Numbered from the stretch's first letter, positions 13,897-25,376 are shown. The stretch is DNA of 64,000 nt from Pristionchus mayeri (GCA_036245805.1 BTRK01000006.1:4629613-4693612), one strand, 5' to 3'. Numbers and translations: made by a program. Notes: generated from the letters alone by a model not told the origin.

Positions 13897-14132
13897 ACTC
13901 AGACGCAATAGTTTTGTATCGTCGCTCATCGCTAGGACAAGGAAAGTAACAGAGAGTGAATGAAATACTTTTCTTTTGTAAGTCAGTAAAATGTAAACAA
14001 TTTGTAAAAAAAATGTGCTGCTGATACATGAAGTTAGCATCAATTTTATTTTCATGTCGGTGTCCAGAGTAGACTTGTTGGTGCCTAGACGCTGTCTACT
14101 GCGGGACATTGTAGAACAGATGTGTATTGGAC

Positions 14133-14138
14133 TTTATT
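14133..14138 (-). promoter_or_regulatory. AATAAA polyadenylation signal of the cysteine-rich gene
   Basis: AATAAA on the minus strand, about 110 nt downstream of the TAA stop at 14249. No competing signal was seen nearer. Confidence 0.5.
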
Positions 14139-14248
14139 TGCAGAGTAATTGAATGCTGATATGATTAGTAAAAAAACATTTTGCGTGTGAATAGTAATGT
14201 GAATACGAATCAATAATTGGATGATATTTGTGAGCGATGGCATTTGCT

Positions 14249-15724
14249 TTAAGGAGACCACACGATTGTACCCGCCTCACAGCACACACTGAAGCTAAAA
14301 AGAAATATAGTGTATAGCATCTGTTTGATATCACGATGGGCTGACAGTGGAATTCTCAGTTTGCTGTTATCTGACCGGAAATTAAGAAAAAAAATAAAAA
14401 TAAAAACTCGTAGCAGCTTGCTCTCAATAGAAAGCTAGAAAAAGTAAAAACAAATCTTACCTCAAGTCTTTGTCGTGATGTTGGAATAGTATCTGCTCGC
14501 CATCCTTGCAGATCATCTCGCGTCTTCCGTAGTCCGTCTGTCTGCAGCTCTGTGTTTTAAGTGTTTCAATATTGTTCTCTTCGATATGACAATATTTGCA
14601 TTGATACCATCATCGTATTGAATTATGATGAATAGTCATTATTGTAAACTTATAATTAATTATTGCTAGTAAACCTCACTCGAAAATATATTATTTCCAT
14701 TTTTTTTAAATGTAATATAAAACCGCGTTACGATGTCCTCCTCTATCCGGTTTTCGAAATACCGAAGGGAGTGGAATATAGCTATTCGCTGCGCGGCTGC
14801 ATTTGGCCAACCCTTCTCACTAGAGTTCGTAACTCGGGTCACCGTCTCTTCATTTTGCACACTCTCTCGACCGGTGGAATGACGAGAGAGTGTGTAGAAT
14901 GAAGAGACTGCGGTTTCATTTCTCGAACTGTACTTCTCACCGTCGACGGGTCCTTCTCGATGTACTGGCCGGGGCAACACAACTTTCTATCTCCAGTCCA
15001 GCAATTCTCGTCTTCCAAGTTTCATCTTATTAACTCCGTCTGTCAGCCGCGATCGATTCATTCCGCCATTACGGTTCTCTATCGACTATTGAACGTACCC
15101 TGAAGTATCTTCGGCGAAGAAACTTGTGGCTGATGAACTAGATCTAAAAACGGTTGAGTATCCTTTGGTGCACCATCCCGCATCACAGAAGGGCGCAGAT
15201 CCACTCCAGTAGCACTCAAAACAGGATCTCAATGTAAGATACAAATTGCCTACGCACTGGACGCACGGTCAACAGTAATAAGCAATCGTCTGACTCTCTC
15301 CAAATTCCATGGTCTCCCGTTTCTCTAACCGGCGAGAGAGTGTGTAATATGAGGAGAGTCAGACTAGTGCTCACAGTGATGCATATAATAAGATAGGAAT
15401 GGGAAATTAACTCACGAGGTACATGTTTTCTGGAGTCTCGCCCACTTCTGCCACGTACTCGAGATCATTCTCCTGACCACCGATGAATGCTTCCTTGTCC
15501 AACTTCGTATCATATTTCAGAGAGGACTCGGCGATAACGAAGAGAAGAGAAGTCGCGATGAGAACTGGAACATCTCATTATTGATCAGAACATGGCAATA
15601 TCTATTCTTCTTCTTGATCTTCGGTCTATCAACCACTCAACTCAGCGACTAAACTAATAATGAGATGGGAAGAGAAGAAGGCACTCAGAAGGAGCTTCGG
15701 CTTACCTCGAATCAGTGTTCCCAT
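14249..15724 (-). CDS. Secreted cysteine-rich protein with CxWxGxAPFC motif
   Basis: Six small exons can be chained. Exon 1, 15706-15724, gives MGTLIR. Exon 2, 15416-15564, completes a signal peptide (VLIATSLLFVIAESS) and an acidic linker ending ETPENMYL. Exon 3, 15214 to about 15099, has CYWSGSAPFCDAGWC. Exon 4, 14941-15011, has ENCWTGDRKLCC. Exon 5, 14461-14549, has SCRQTDYGRREMICKDG. Exon 6, 14249-14294, ends SVCCEAGTIVWSP and TAA. Phases agree except between exons 3 and 4, where the best donor (GTACGT) is one base out; weaker phase-1 donors upstream would close it. The spaced-cysteine pattern (CxWxGxAPFC followed by CxxGxxxCC) resembles small secreted extracellular modules I associate with nematodes; no biochemical role can be given. 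Two hairpin MITEs sit in its introns. Confidence 0.8.
14821..14932. repeat. Small hairpin MITE, copy 3 (TAGAGTTCG type), in an intron
   Basis: About 112 bp. Arms TAGAGTTCGTAACTCGGGTC and GAAATTTC-like TTTCTCGAACTGTA flank a near-perfect inner stem ACACTCTCTCG with CGAGAGAGTGTGT. It shares this inner stem with the AATGGTCTGACTC hairpins but has different outer arms, so it is a sister subfamily. It lies in the intron before exon 5 of the cysteine-rich gene. Confidence 0.75.
15284..15367. repeat. Small hairpin MITE, copy 4, in an intron
   Basis: Arms AATCGTCTGACTCTCTCC and GGAGAGTCAGACTAG, with GCGAGAGAGTGTG near the centre. It lies in the intron between exons 2 and 3 of the cysteine-rich gene. 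Confidence 0.7.
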
Positions 15725-15758
15725 TGTAGGGTCGATGTCACTTCGAACCGACGTCGAA

Positions 15759-15766
15759 CTTTTATA
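15759..15766 (-). promoter_or_regulatory. TATA box of the cysteine-rich gene
   Basis: TATAAAAG on the minus strand lies 35-42 bp upstream of the ATG at 15724. This predicts a very short 5' leader. It is a textbook TATA sequence and its position supports the chosen start. Confidence 0.6.
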
Positions 15767-15948
15767 CTCAGTTAATTGGTGATATTTGTAGGCGACGAAA
15801 CGAAAATCGTTTCTCAATTTCTCACAATTAGCCGAAGCATAAAGTGTAGAGAGCAGGCAAGATGAGAAGGTTTGAGGTGGCGAAAGGAAAGTAGTTTGTT
15901 CGAACGTATGATTTGATGTAAGGTCATGCAGACAAGCAAGAACATGTT

Positions 15949-16111
15949 TGTGCGAACGGGTGAGCGAGGAAAGGACGTGAGCTTTGTGTGTACCGGTGTG
16001 TGTTGTGAACCGTTCAATCTTAACACTCTTACTATATTGCACTTTTCTCGTATCTCTAACATGAGAGATAGTGGAAAAGAGAAACAAGATCGACGAGCTC
16101 CGCTCAAATTA
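15949..16111. repeat. Dispersed repeat, copy 1 of a direct pair
   Basis: Shares GTACCGGTGTGTGTTGTGAA, a central palindrome (TCTCTAACATGAGAGA) and GAAACAAGATCGACGAGCTC with 16590-16752. The pair is in direct orientation, about 640 bp apart. The core motif TGAACCGTTCA is echoed near 17600. No coding content. Confidence 0.65.
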
Positions 16112-16589
16112 ACCTCGTTTTTGTACTTTTCTTCTTCGATTCAAAAGCGTTCTCTGTAAGAACACAGTGGTCGCGTGATACATCATACGCGATGGAAATA
16201 TAGTAATGAATGCCGTGCAAATTCTAAAAATATATCTTTTTATGGGTCATGGTGAATTTCAATTTTCGCGACTTTTCCCTTTCCACACTGTTTTCATAAC
16301 ACGGCAGTTGCCTAATATGCGATCAAGGTCAGGCACATTGATTTTCCGAAATATTGTGGAAAGGATTATCGACGGTTCTGATTCCAATAATACAATAATC
16401 AGCTTCATATTGTACTCGACCGGTTAAGCCTGACCGCACGTAGGCTGCACCTACCATTCTGTCCATACATCTGCGACCGAATGAGGAATCAACTTCAATT
16501 ATTTTTGCTGACAAAATATGACTACTAGGAGTATGAACATGTTGAATTAGAATATTTATATTTCAGTTAAATTGAAGAATAATGTGTTT

Positions 16590-16752
16590 TGTGCAAACGG
16601 GTGGGACGAGGAAGGGGCATAAGCTTTGTTTGTACCGGTGTGTGTTGTGAACCGTTCATTATTTCCACTCTCAACATTGTGAACACTTTAATTTCTCTAA
16701 CATAAGAGATAGTGGACAAGAGAAATAAGATCGACGAGCTCTTCCCCGCTAA
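16590..16752. repeat. Dispersed repeat, copy 2 of a direct pair
   Basis: Second copy of the 15949 repeat, with matching TACCGGTGTGTGTTGTGAAC, TCTCTAACATAAGAGATAG and AAGATCGACGAGCTC. Confidence 0.65.
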
Positions 16753-16958
16753 AATACAACTTGTTTTCGTTCTTTTGTTCTCCGACTTAAGGTGGCGATG
16801 CATTTGTCGTTTATGAATCAATCATTCCACTCTCAAAACTGTACTACCAAATGTTAATCACTGGGACCAGGCAACGAAAATCGGATTTTATTTGCACATC
16901 CACAATGACACCAGTTTAGAAAACAATGTAAATGTTCGGAAATGCATCGCCAATGAAA

Positions 16959-17072
16959 TAGAGTTCGTAATTCGGGGGTCACGGTCGCTGCATTCTACAC
17001 ACTCTTTCGACCGGTGGAAGGGCGAGAGAGTGCGCAGAATACAAAGACCGTGGTTTCATTACTCGAACTCTA
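16959..17072. repeat. Small hairpin MITE, copy 5 (TAGAGTTCG type)
   Basis: Arms TAGAGTTCGTAATTCGGG and TTACTCGAACTCTA flank an inner ACACTCTTTCG paired with CGAGAGAGTGCG. About 114 bp, same subfamily as the copy at 14821. Confidence 0.75.
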
Positions 17073-17707
17073 CAATGAAACACGGTTGGAGGAAGATGGA
17101 ATCTTTGCTCTTTCACAGTCTCTCTCCAGGATGCCCGAAGGAGGAATTGTCGGATGAAGCGCCTGCGCAACTCCATTGATTCATAATTGAACTTTTTTTT
17201 ATTTTTATAGAATGATTCTCAGCAATCGCGGACCCGGTTGAGATATGTTTCAAAAAGGGTGAGAAACTTCAAGGGGCGTGCAGTCTCGGTCGTTGCCTGA
17301 CCTTCAGGGTCGCTTTACACACAGCCACCTAGTCGTAACTTACGTCAAATAGAAGATACGAAAATTTGGTTGTGGGGATACCATTATGGATTTGGTGAGC
17401 CACAAAACAGCCGTGTCATTTTTTTTAAAGTTAACTTTGCTGATAGTACTTCTTCCAGCTTAGCGGAAAAATTAATTCCGTGAATGGGAGCGCTGCTTCA
17501 AAATGATCGAATAGAGACCAGTCAGACAAGAACATATCACAGTTTTCGTTTTTTCATGATTTTGTAAGGCAATGATTTTTGCGTGTATCTTTTATTTATG
17601 AACCGTTCATTCTTTCCAGTCTCAAAAGAATCTCCTCAATCCAAGTTCGTATTCGCTTTCAGAATGCGTGTAATCTTCGTCCTCTCCAATTATCGTCCTT
17701 GCTGAAG

Positions 17708-17792
17708 AATGGTCTGACTCTCTTCGGTTTGCACGCTCTCTCGCCGGTCAGAGATACGAGAGAGCGTGCAAACTGAAGAGAATCAGACGATT
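17708..17792. repeat. Small hairpin MITE, copy 6, best preserved
   Basis: The left arm AATGGTCTGACTCTCTTCGG and right arm ending GAATCAGACGATT pair over 36 bp with three imperfect positions. The inner stem GCACGCTCTCTCG with CGAGAGAGCGTGC is perfect. This is the least decayed member of the family. Confidence 0.75.
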
Positions 17793-18448
17793 GTCGTCCT
17801 TGCGACAGGTGCAATCACAAGGATTAGAATGAATTATGACTTCCATTTCATCATTCTAAACACTCTCACTAGTGGAACATCCAAAATGAGTAACATAAAC
17901 CATCCCTCTTCCTCGCACATGAACATGCAACGTTTGATGGCATATTGTCCGATCACAGATATATTATATAGACGAGTGATTTGCACGAAATACGACATTC
18001 GGGGCTCCTAGGTGAAAATTGATTGTAAAGAAAAAAATGTTGCCAAACCGGAACTTTTACAAGTGATTAATGCATCCTCGGGTTTTTTTCTTTGCTTTTC
18101 AGATATGATTTCACCTTCTCAAATCGTTGGCAAATTGGCAATGATTCATTGACGGACAAGATATCATGCATAATGAGGATACGATCTCTTCCGATTCCAT
18201 ATCCATTTCAGTACGACTTAGGGCTTGCAAGCGATCAACAACCCACGGTCAAGGACAACAAATACGTGGAGGATGCGAGGAAAAGGTTGTGATTATTCGA
18301 TTTTCTTTGCCTGACTGATCCAATTTAGGTGTGGAGAAAACGTCGGTTGCTACGTGTCTGATCAGTATGCGTATGCGAACATCATTGGGAGATTCGTTGC
18401 AAATCCTAGAGTGAGTGATTGGAATTAGTGATGGCAAATCGCGCAATA

Positions 18449-18670
18449 GGTCGGATGAGAACTATGACGTAATGACGCCTTTGATATATCCGACTTCCTC
18501 AATTATAATTTGCAAAGATCGCTAAAATATAATATACAAAATACATTCAAAAATACAATAAAATACAAGATGCTAAAATACAAGGACATAACTTAATGGA
18601 GATATCAAAGGCGCCTTTGATACATAATGCTATATCAAAGGCGACATGACGTCATAGCTCTCATCCGACC
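18449..18670. mobile_element. MITE with GGTCGGATGAG ends (intron 4 of copy A)
   Basis: The left end GGTCGGATGAGAACTATGAC and right end GTCATAGCTCTCATCCGACC are inverted copies. Internal ATATCAAAGGC blocks are also inverted. 222 bp with no coding content. A shorter relative sits in an intron of copy C at 28307. Confidence 0.75.
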
Positions 18671-18712
18671 CAGTGCCCTCAAATCGACTCCTCGTTATAC
18701 TCTCTTGCTCTT

Positions 18713-20332
18713 TCAGACTTTTAAGAGACCTTCCACGAGAAAACGTAACAATTGTGCAGGGGTCCACGGATGGCCAAAAATTAGAAAATTCCAATACTTT
18801 TTGCTGGTCGATTTTGAAAAAGTTTCAGGTACCCCCACTTTTGGGGTCGAAAAATTCGATATTTCAGAATTAGACGATACAAAGATATTCCGGCGTATTT
18901 TCACTCGTATAAAACAAATTTCTATATCGCGATGCGAGAAAATGCGAAACGAAAAGATACGATCAAAAAACCACTTTTTCGGTCAATTTTTGCGAATAAT
19001 CGATATTTCATAATTTTCTGCGCAGTCTCTCGATACGATTTTTTAAAATCAGCATACAAAGTTGGCCCTAGTTTGAAAAAAAGCAGAATTTTAAAATGAC
19101 ATATATTTGAGATATTTTGATCCAAACATCGATTTTTGTGGTAAATCGGAAAATATTCCGCCATGTAGAGCACTGAATTTGCACTGTACGTGTACTTATT
19201 GATCTGGAAACACTTTCTTGTGACTAGTATAATCATTTGCTTCTTAATGTGTGCAGTGGAAGCGATGCAAAATCGCAATCCGAAAAAGTCAAAAATTCGA
19301 ATATCGAAAACAGCCCAAAAGTTTAGAAAATCATAATAACGTTAAAACATGTTTTCAAGAGCTTTCACGTGAAAAAAACGGACTATGCGCGTGAAAATAC
19401 ACCAAAAAACGTATTATATTGAAGATTTTGAGATTTCGACTTTTTTGGTACATTGGCTGGGTCGAAAAAATGAGATTTCCAATTTTGCCAATTATCATCT
19501 CTCTTTACATTGTAGTTTTACCCCAAGATGTGACAAAAATGGATATACTGAGCGGTTTTCAGGCCATTGGATGCATTGGTTTTCAAAATTCAGCGTTCTA
19601 CATAGCGGAATATTTGCCGATTTACCCCAAAATTCGACGCTTGGATCAAAATATCTCAAATATAAGTAATTTTAAAATTCTGATTTTATCCAACTAGGGC
19701 CAACTTTGTATGCTTATTTCAAAAATTGTATCGAGAAACTGCGCAGAAAATTATAAAATATCGATTATTCGCAAAAATTGACCGAAAAAGTGTTTTTTTG
19801 ATCGTATCTTTTCCGTTTCGCATTTTCTCGCACCGCGATATCGAAATTCGTTTTCTACGAGTGAAAATACACCGGAATATCTTTGTATCGTCTAATTCTG
19901 AGATATCGAATTTTTCGACCCCCAAAGTGGGGGGTCGAAAAAACGGGGGGACGACATTTGCGCAAACGACATTTGCGCAACTAAGCACCTCTCGCTTGGC
20001 AGATGGCATAGCAACTTGGGAGTTGTTTCATTGTTACCAGTATGCCCTGTACTACATTTGCATATATAAATTTCGTTACCAGGCGATATTGAGTTTTACC
20101 CCAAATCAACGACCCGGGGTTCATGGTATATGGATTTCCACGACCCCGAGAGGTGCTTAGTTGCGCAAATGTCGTTTGCGCAAATGTCGTCCCCCCGAAA
20201 AAACCTGAAACTTTTTAAAAATCGACCCTAAGCCTTAGTTATTGCGGCCGTCAATCAGCGCTCGGAGCCTACATCTAATTGTTAGCCATCCGTGACCCTA
20301 TGACGTTCTCTGGTGGAGGGTCTCTTAAGATA
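18713..20332. repeat. 1.6-kb foldback (large inverted repeat) in intron 4 of copy A
   Basis: About 500 bp of the left arm (TTTTAAGAGACCTTCC ... GGTACCCCCACTTTTGGGG ... CAAAGTTGGCCCTAG) reappears inverted on the right (CTAGGGCCAACTTTG ... CCCCCAAAGTGGGG ... GAGGGTCTCTTAAG). The arms have diverged by substitutions and small indels. A 252-bp MITE is inserted in the right arm. Open frames within it are only side effects of AT-rich sequence. The transcript would fold into a long hairpin. Confidence 0.8.
19945..20196. mobile_element. 252-bp MITE with 50-bp perfect inverted repeats and 8-bp target duplication
   Basis: The two ends are identical in inverted orientation for 50 bp, starting GGGGGGACGACATTTGCGCA and containing two tandem CGACATTTGCGCAA blocks. 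The element is flanked by the 8-bp direct repeat GAAAAAAC (19937-19944 and 20198-20205). An 8-bp duplication is typical of hAT transposons. The body has no coding capacity. Perfect arms mean recent insertion, later than the foldback it interrupts. Confidence 0.9.
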
Positions 20333-20540
20333 CGATTTGACAACGCCAAATAGATTGACGAATTACGTAAAACAACAACCACTTCTATCAGAAGACTCCA
20401 CTCGACGTCAACGAGACATCCAGTGAAATTATCGACCGTCTCATCTCGGACACTTCGGCAATGATAGAAGCAATGATCCGGGCAGTACCACCACCCTTCT
20501 CCTCAGTACTGCACAACGACACAGTGAGTGATTATTGTAT

Positions 20541-20563
20541 AATTAATTAATTAATTAATTAAC
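20541..20563. repeat. (TTAA)n microsatellite
   Basis: Five to six tandem TTAA units in a short intron of M13 copy A. Confidence 0.8.
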
Positions 20564-22213
20564 ACTGTATCAGGCGGTCGCCTTCTTCAATTCCTTACAA
20601 TCGCGTGCTGAGATGATTGAATTCATGATATCTAATAGTACGCTCTCGAATTTCCATGATATTTGCGATGTCGCTGAAACGATGAAGGCTAAGATGGTCG
20701 AATACATCGAGGTTTGTGTACAGTTTTTCCCCCTGTAAAATGATCGGTTTAGACGACCCAGTGGCTGCACGGAGATGAGATGAGTGACATCACTCGAGAG
20801 AAAATCAAAGAAATTGTGGCGAACATTCGTTTACCACGACTTCGATGAACATGACAAGAACATGAGTTACGTACTCAAGATTAATCGCGATTTCAATGAC
20901 TTGTATTTCTCACACAAACGGTAAGTTTTTTTTAAAAATAATGTTTGATACAATTATATTATATAACAGGAAAAGCGGTGTTGCCGCTTTGGATATGTTG
21001 GCTGGATTGAACATTGCATATGTAAATCTACTGATGAATGTCTATAATACGCCAGAGGTATGCATAAAATAAAATATATTGTATGCGATTGGCGTACTTT
21101 ATCGGGTTAATGGCTTAATATTAATTGTTCACGGCAAAATTGATTTTTTTCAGAACAAGTTCTTCAATCGGATTGATAAAAATTTCGGCTACAACGCATT
21201 TTTCGAAGGCTCAGTCACAATGTTAGCTCCGTTTATGCATCGAGACCTCTTCACTTCTGAAATTCTGAAAGAAGTACGCCCAGTCAGACATATTATCTTA
21301 TATGAAAGATTGCGTATTTTCGGGCAGTTGTTTCAGGTCCGCCAAAAGGTTAACTCATATGCAATATATCTCTAATGAAACAAATATTCAATAAGATAAC
21401 TCTATTAATAATATTTACCATTTTTAGCCCTTCATCACGTATTATGTGCTCGGCCACGAACTTTACCATTCTCTCTTCAGCGGTGCCCTAAAGTTTGACC
21501 ACAGGGATGAATGCATAATGAATCACTACCAGCGAACGTGCTCGAAATTTGCGATAGTTCAGTTATTTTCGCTATTATCGATGAAAACGAGATCACTAGG
21601 GCGCCTGCACAAGTGGCAGTCATACATTCGAAGAAGATGCGCCTGACATCGAGTCAAACCGGCTCCTCTACAGCCTCCTGCGAGAGTGGTACAGCGACCA
21701 AGAACTGGTATGCTCTAGAGCTGGAAATTCGTGCCATCGTTCCTTAGTCATGTTTGAATATGTTTATTGTGTATTTATCTTTATTCTCATGCTTATTTAC
21801 TCATGTACATGCCGCTTACCTAACGGTAGTATTGCCAACGAAGTTCAACGAGATATGTGGGTTTGCTTTTTCATGGTTGCCATTGCAGCATGCGGAAATT
21901 AAAGATCTCGATGTGACTCTTGAACAGGCCTTTTTCTACTATGTCGCCAGCGGATGGTGCATGAGAACCGTAAGGGAGATATTTATCCATCAATACATCC
22001 ACATGTTCTTAGGATGAACGAACTGAAGAGAAAGCGAACAAGGATCCGCATTCAGCGGCAAATATCCGAATTAACGGTGGATTCTCGCTCATGCCCGAAT
22101 TCTCGGCTGCCTTCGGATGCAAAGAAGACGACCCGATGTTCGTCAAGAAGGAAGATTCGTGCTACGTGTTCGGCCCCAATTCGGCTTAATTGTTCAATTG
22201 ATATTCCTCATGC

Positions 22214-22219
22214 AATAAA
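22214..22219 (+). promoter_or_regulatory. AATAAA polyadenylation signal of copy A
   Basis: AATAAA 25 bp after the TAA stop at 22187. It supports the 3' end of M13 copy A. Confidence 0.6.
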
Positions 22220-22689
22220 TGTATCAGTACTACAAAATTGTGAAGAATTATGGGTTTGCGTAACTCTTCCTAGACCTTCAAGTAGGGTACCATCGGAACC
22301 GCCTCGGAGAGCTCTTTTAAATTGTTGAACCTTGATCATTAATCTTGGTCGGTTAGCATATCATCTTGGATTCCATGCGTCGCCCAGGCCTCGGACATTA
22401 ACTATTCGAACGCGCTTGGAGAGTAGTTGAAAAAATTGGTATTACATCATGACAATAAAAACATTAAAAAAGTATAATTATATTTTTTGGATATAACACT
22501 CTTTGAGTGCAGACTACAGACAATTATCATTATCGACCTCGTACCCGACCTGGCATTATCGACCTGGCCCATGCACACTTTACATAAAATTAATTGCACG
22601 AGTAGTCAAACCGGATTCCTCGAGTGATTAAGAGTGACTATCTGAGTGAGTTAACATTTTTGTGTAGACGCTTGGCACTAGCGAATCGT

Positions 22690-22803
22690 TGGGTGTCCCC
22701 CAACGCTAAAGTGACTTTACAAGTTGGATCCAATGCAATACAAGTTGGATTCAGGGCTGGATCCAACTTGCAATTGAATTTAGCGTAGGGGGAGTCATCC
22801 AAG
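22690..22803. repeat. MITE-like inverted repeat between copies A and B
   Basis: Outer arms GGTGTCCCCCAACGCTAAAG and TTTAGCGTAGGGGGAGTCAT are inverted imperfect copies. Inside, AAGTTGGATCC and GGATCCAACTT form a second inverted pair. It lies in the space between the convergent ends of M13 copies A and B. Confidence 0.55.
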
Positions 22804-23392
22804 GATACAACAGATCTGATTCCAACTTGGGCGCCTCCACCTGAGTGGCTTGGCAAGCAATTTCTCTTCATTCTGCATGCAATTTTATCTGTCTGCATAC
22901 AATTTTATCTGTTTTATATGTTTTTTTACTAGCTAGCACCTCGCTGAATGAAGAGAACCGTTTCCTCCTTACCATGGGTAGTTAAAGGTGAGCACTAGTC
23001 ATAATAGCAATGATTCCTACACATATCACGCCTATCACGAGAGAATTGAGCTGAATATATCCTCCTCCTTCTCCTTCTTGGTTCGGTCTCCGATCGTCTT
23101 CGATTGTATTATTTATTCGGTTTATTTCCATTATATTATATGACGGCCTGTAAGCATATAGCCAATTCCCGAGTGTCCATTAAAATGAACTCGAAAAATC
23201 ATATTTTTTTCCTCCCCGCATCTCCATCCCTACCCAATGATATTTCGATGTCTCTGCTCCTTCTCCAATGTTTAGATTATGATCTTGCGTTTAAAAAAAT
23301 ATACACATCGACACAAGACGAATTATTATAGGAAAGATCATGTGAAGACCAATTTATCGCATTTGAATTATCGATTGGATACTCAAGAATTG

Positions 23393-25336
23393 GGACCAAA
23401 GACGTAGCAGGACTCTTCCTTCTTGATGAACATCGGGTCGCCTTCTTTGCATCCAAACGCCGCCGAGAATTCAGGCATGAGCGAGAGTCCAGCATCAATT
23501 CGGATGTTTTTCGCAGAATGCGGATCGTAGTCGGTCCATGCTTGAGAGCGTACCTCCTAAAAGTGTATGCATAAATATTAGCGCTATTATCCAGGTCGGA
23601 TATAATATACTATCGCACTGTCTGATGGAAATGTTTTATGAAAATATTGGGTGAGGTTACTTTATGGTTGTAAAACGTGCGAGAGAGAAATGAAAGACGG
23701 CGGATGTAACTTGCCTTTCAAGCCGAATTTTTCACAAAAAATGATAGTTTTTTTCTATTTTCTATTTCAAATGACAGTAAGAATCCGATCTAGTAAATGC
23801 ATATAAATGTCTAATCGAATTGGCTGATCGTGTTACTAGGACGGATGAGATCCAAACAATACCCTTCTCCAGTGGGTCGGAATTAACATTGCGAAAATTC
23901 TGCACATGGGTAATTTGGTTCTCAATAGACCGAATGCGCTTATGATTAGGGAGCGCAAGCTCCGCCCACACGGAGGGGATAGCAAATAACCGAATAAGTT
24001 ATACTCACGTCTCTTGCACATGCTGAGCTCGCCGTATAGTAGAAGAAGGCCTGTTCGAGTGTCATGTCAAGACCATCTATTTCATTATTCTGCACTGGCA
24101 TAGTTGACAGTCATTGCCAGTTATCACGAAAATTCGAAACCTGGTTTCGAAAAAAAAATCACAACGCTACTACTCACTGTTTGCTGGCTGCCGTATAGAT
24201 CGCGGAAAATACTGTACGCAAGCCGGTTTGATTCCACGTCTGGCGTATCTTCGTTGAACGTGTTATATCCACTGGCGCACGCGCCCTGAATATGATTTTC
24301 GATCGAAAGCAGTAAAATATAACTAAACTATTGCAAACTTGGAGCACGATTTCTGGAAGTGTTTCATAATACATTCGCCTCTCTGGCCGTACAGCTCGTG
24401 CAAGTCTGGACATTTTTTCGAGAAGAGAGAATGGTAGAGTTCGTGACCAACAACATGATAAGTGATGAAGGGATAAATTAGATAAATTACTGAATCAAAT
24501 GCCGTACCTCTCTCAGTATTTCAGATGTGAATGCGTCCCGGAGCATAAGTGGAGCGTGCATCGTAACTGTTGTAGTTACAGCATCGAAGAAAGCATTGAA
24601 TTCAAAGTTCTTGATAATTCGACTGACAAGAATTTCCTAAACGGAACTGGGCAGGATCAGACTATGTTTTCATTGGCATGCTCTCTCTATTAAATTGTAT
24701 GCATATGCAAGAATAAAAAAAAACACATTTTTCAAATACCTCCTTCGTATTTTCAACCATCGCGAACAATTCATCGTAAGCATAGCGCAATCCAACCAAA
24801 AGATCCAAAGCGACCACGCCAGTTTTCCTGATGATTCAATCCAATTAGTTATCACATCATGCAGTAATGATGATATGACCATATTCTTCATAGGCTGAGC
24901 TTCACCAAAGTTAATATAGTTTGTCGTTTTACTTGAACCGTTTCGTTTAGGTGTCCTTTCTTTCCATTTTTTAGTTTAACCCTCATTCATGAAAAAAAAC
25001 TATTTTGAAGTTTCTCACAGTTTCTCATTGCTTGCAAGCCCTAAGTCGTACTGAAATAGATATGAAATCGGAATTGCGTTTGAATATTGCCAAATATCTC
25101 ACCGCAATGGGACTGTTCTTCATGGCGTTTGGGCGAAGTCTGTGAGTGGCATTGACGAAAATATCCTTCACTTGGTTGATGAAGAACTCGTTGGGGTCGA
25201 CGGACTGCGAGCAGTCATGATGGTAGAAGTCATCGCAAGCGGAGACATTCCTGTCGATGAGATACTCCAGATGGAATCGAAGACGATCCGAAGAGACGGA
25301 ACCAAGCAGAAGAAGGGGAAGAACTATAGGAATCAT
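23393..25336 (-). pseudogene. M13 peptidase copy B, internally deleted
   Basis: Exon 1 (25103-25336) gives signal peptide MIPIVLPLLLLGSVSS, then SACDDFYHHDC, the M13 N-terminal cysteine motif. Exon 2 (from 25050) starts YDLGLAS but stops at TGA 25015. The exons corresponding to C exons 4-7 are absent. Later exons survive: 24740-24827, 24508-24636 (FNAFFDAVTTTVTM), 24329-24472 (GHELYHSLF), 24178-24285 (EDTPDVES), 24009-24089, and 23393-23556 (DPHSAKNIRID ... GPNS, TGA). The HELYH exon has lost its acceptor: where A and C have an AG before CCCTTCATC, B has TTTAT. Signal exons 1 and 2 are fused, without the intron found in copy C. Secreted M13 zinc peptidase by ancestry, not functional as read. 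Confidence 0.85.
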
Positions 25337-25354
25337 CCTTGCCTGTATGAATAG

Positions 25355-25376
25355 CGCTCACCCTTAAGTACCCATG
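25355..25376 (-). promoter_or_regulatory. Conserved upstream block of copies B and C (B site)
   Basis: GTACTTAAGGGTGAGCGCTA on the minus strand lies about 20-40 bp upstream of the copy B ATG. It matches the same position in copy C at 19 of 20 bases, although introns of the two copies have diverged. Further upstream, B has CTGATAA (complement of TTATCAG near 25430), a GATA-type site. Confidence 0.5.

Larger units (their letters stand above)
18212..22189 (+). pseudogene. M13 (neprilysin-family) peptidase copy A, 5'-truncated and frameshifted
   Basis: Exons matched to copy C: 18212-18285 (YDLGLASDQQPTVKDN), 18329-18410 (CGENVGCYVSDQ), about 20395-20523 (DVNETSSEIIDRL), 20574-20711, 20753-20920, 20970-21057, an exon after 21150 (YNAFFEGSVTMLAPF, the NAFY-type substrate motif), 21428 to about 21556 (GHELYHSLF, the HExxH zinc motif; ECIMNHYQRTC), about 21600-21707 (EDAPDIES, the third zinc ligand), 21893-21969 and 22013-22189 (DPHSAANIRINGG, the family His and Arg; ends GPNSA TAA). 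The signal-peptide exons present in B and C are missing. One extra base near 20831 throws the seventh exon out of frame into a TGA at 20846. Intron 4 has grown to about 2 kb with a foldback and MITEs. Family members are secreted or membrane zinc endopeptidases; this copy should not make an enzyme. Confidence 0.85.

Noticed and set aside
18627..20160. Coding frames of 90-144 codons inside the foldback
   Set aside because: They occur symmetrically on both arms and strands, run through the MITE and have no family motif; they follow from AT-rich inverted sequence.
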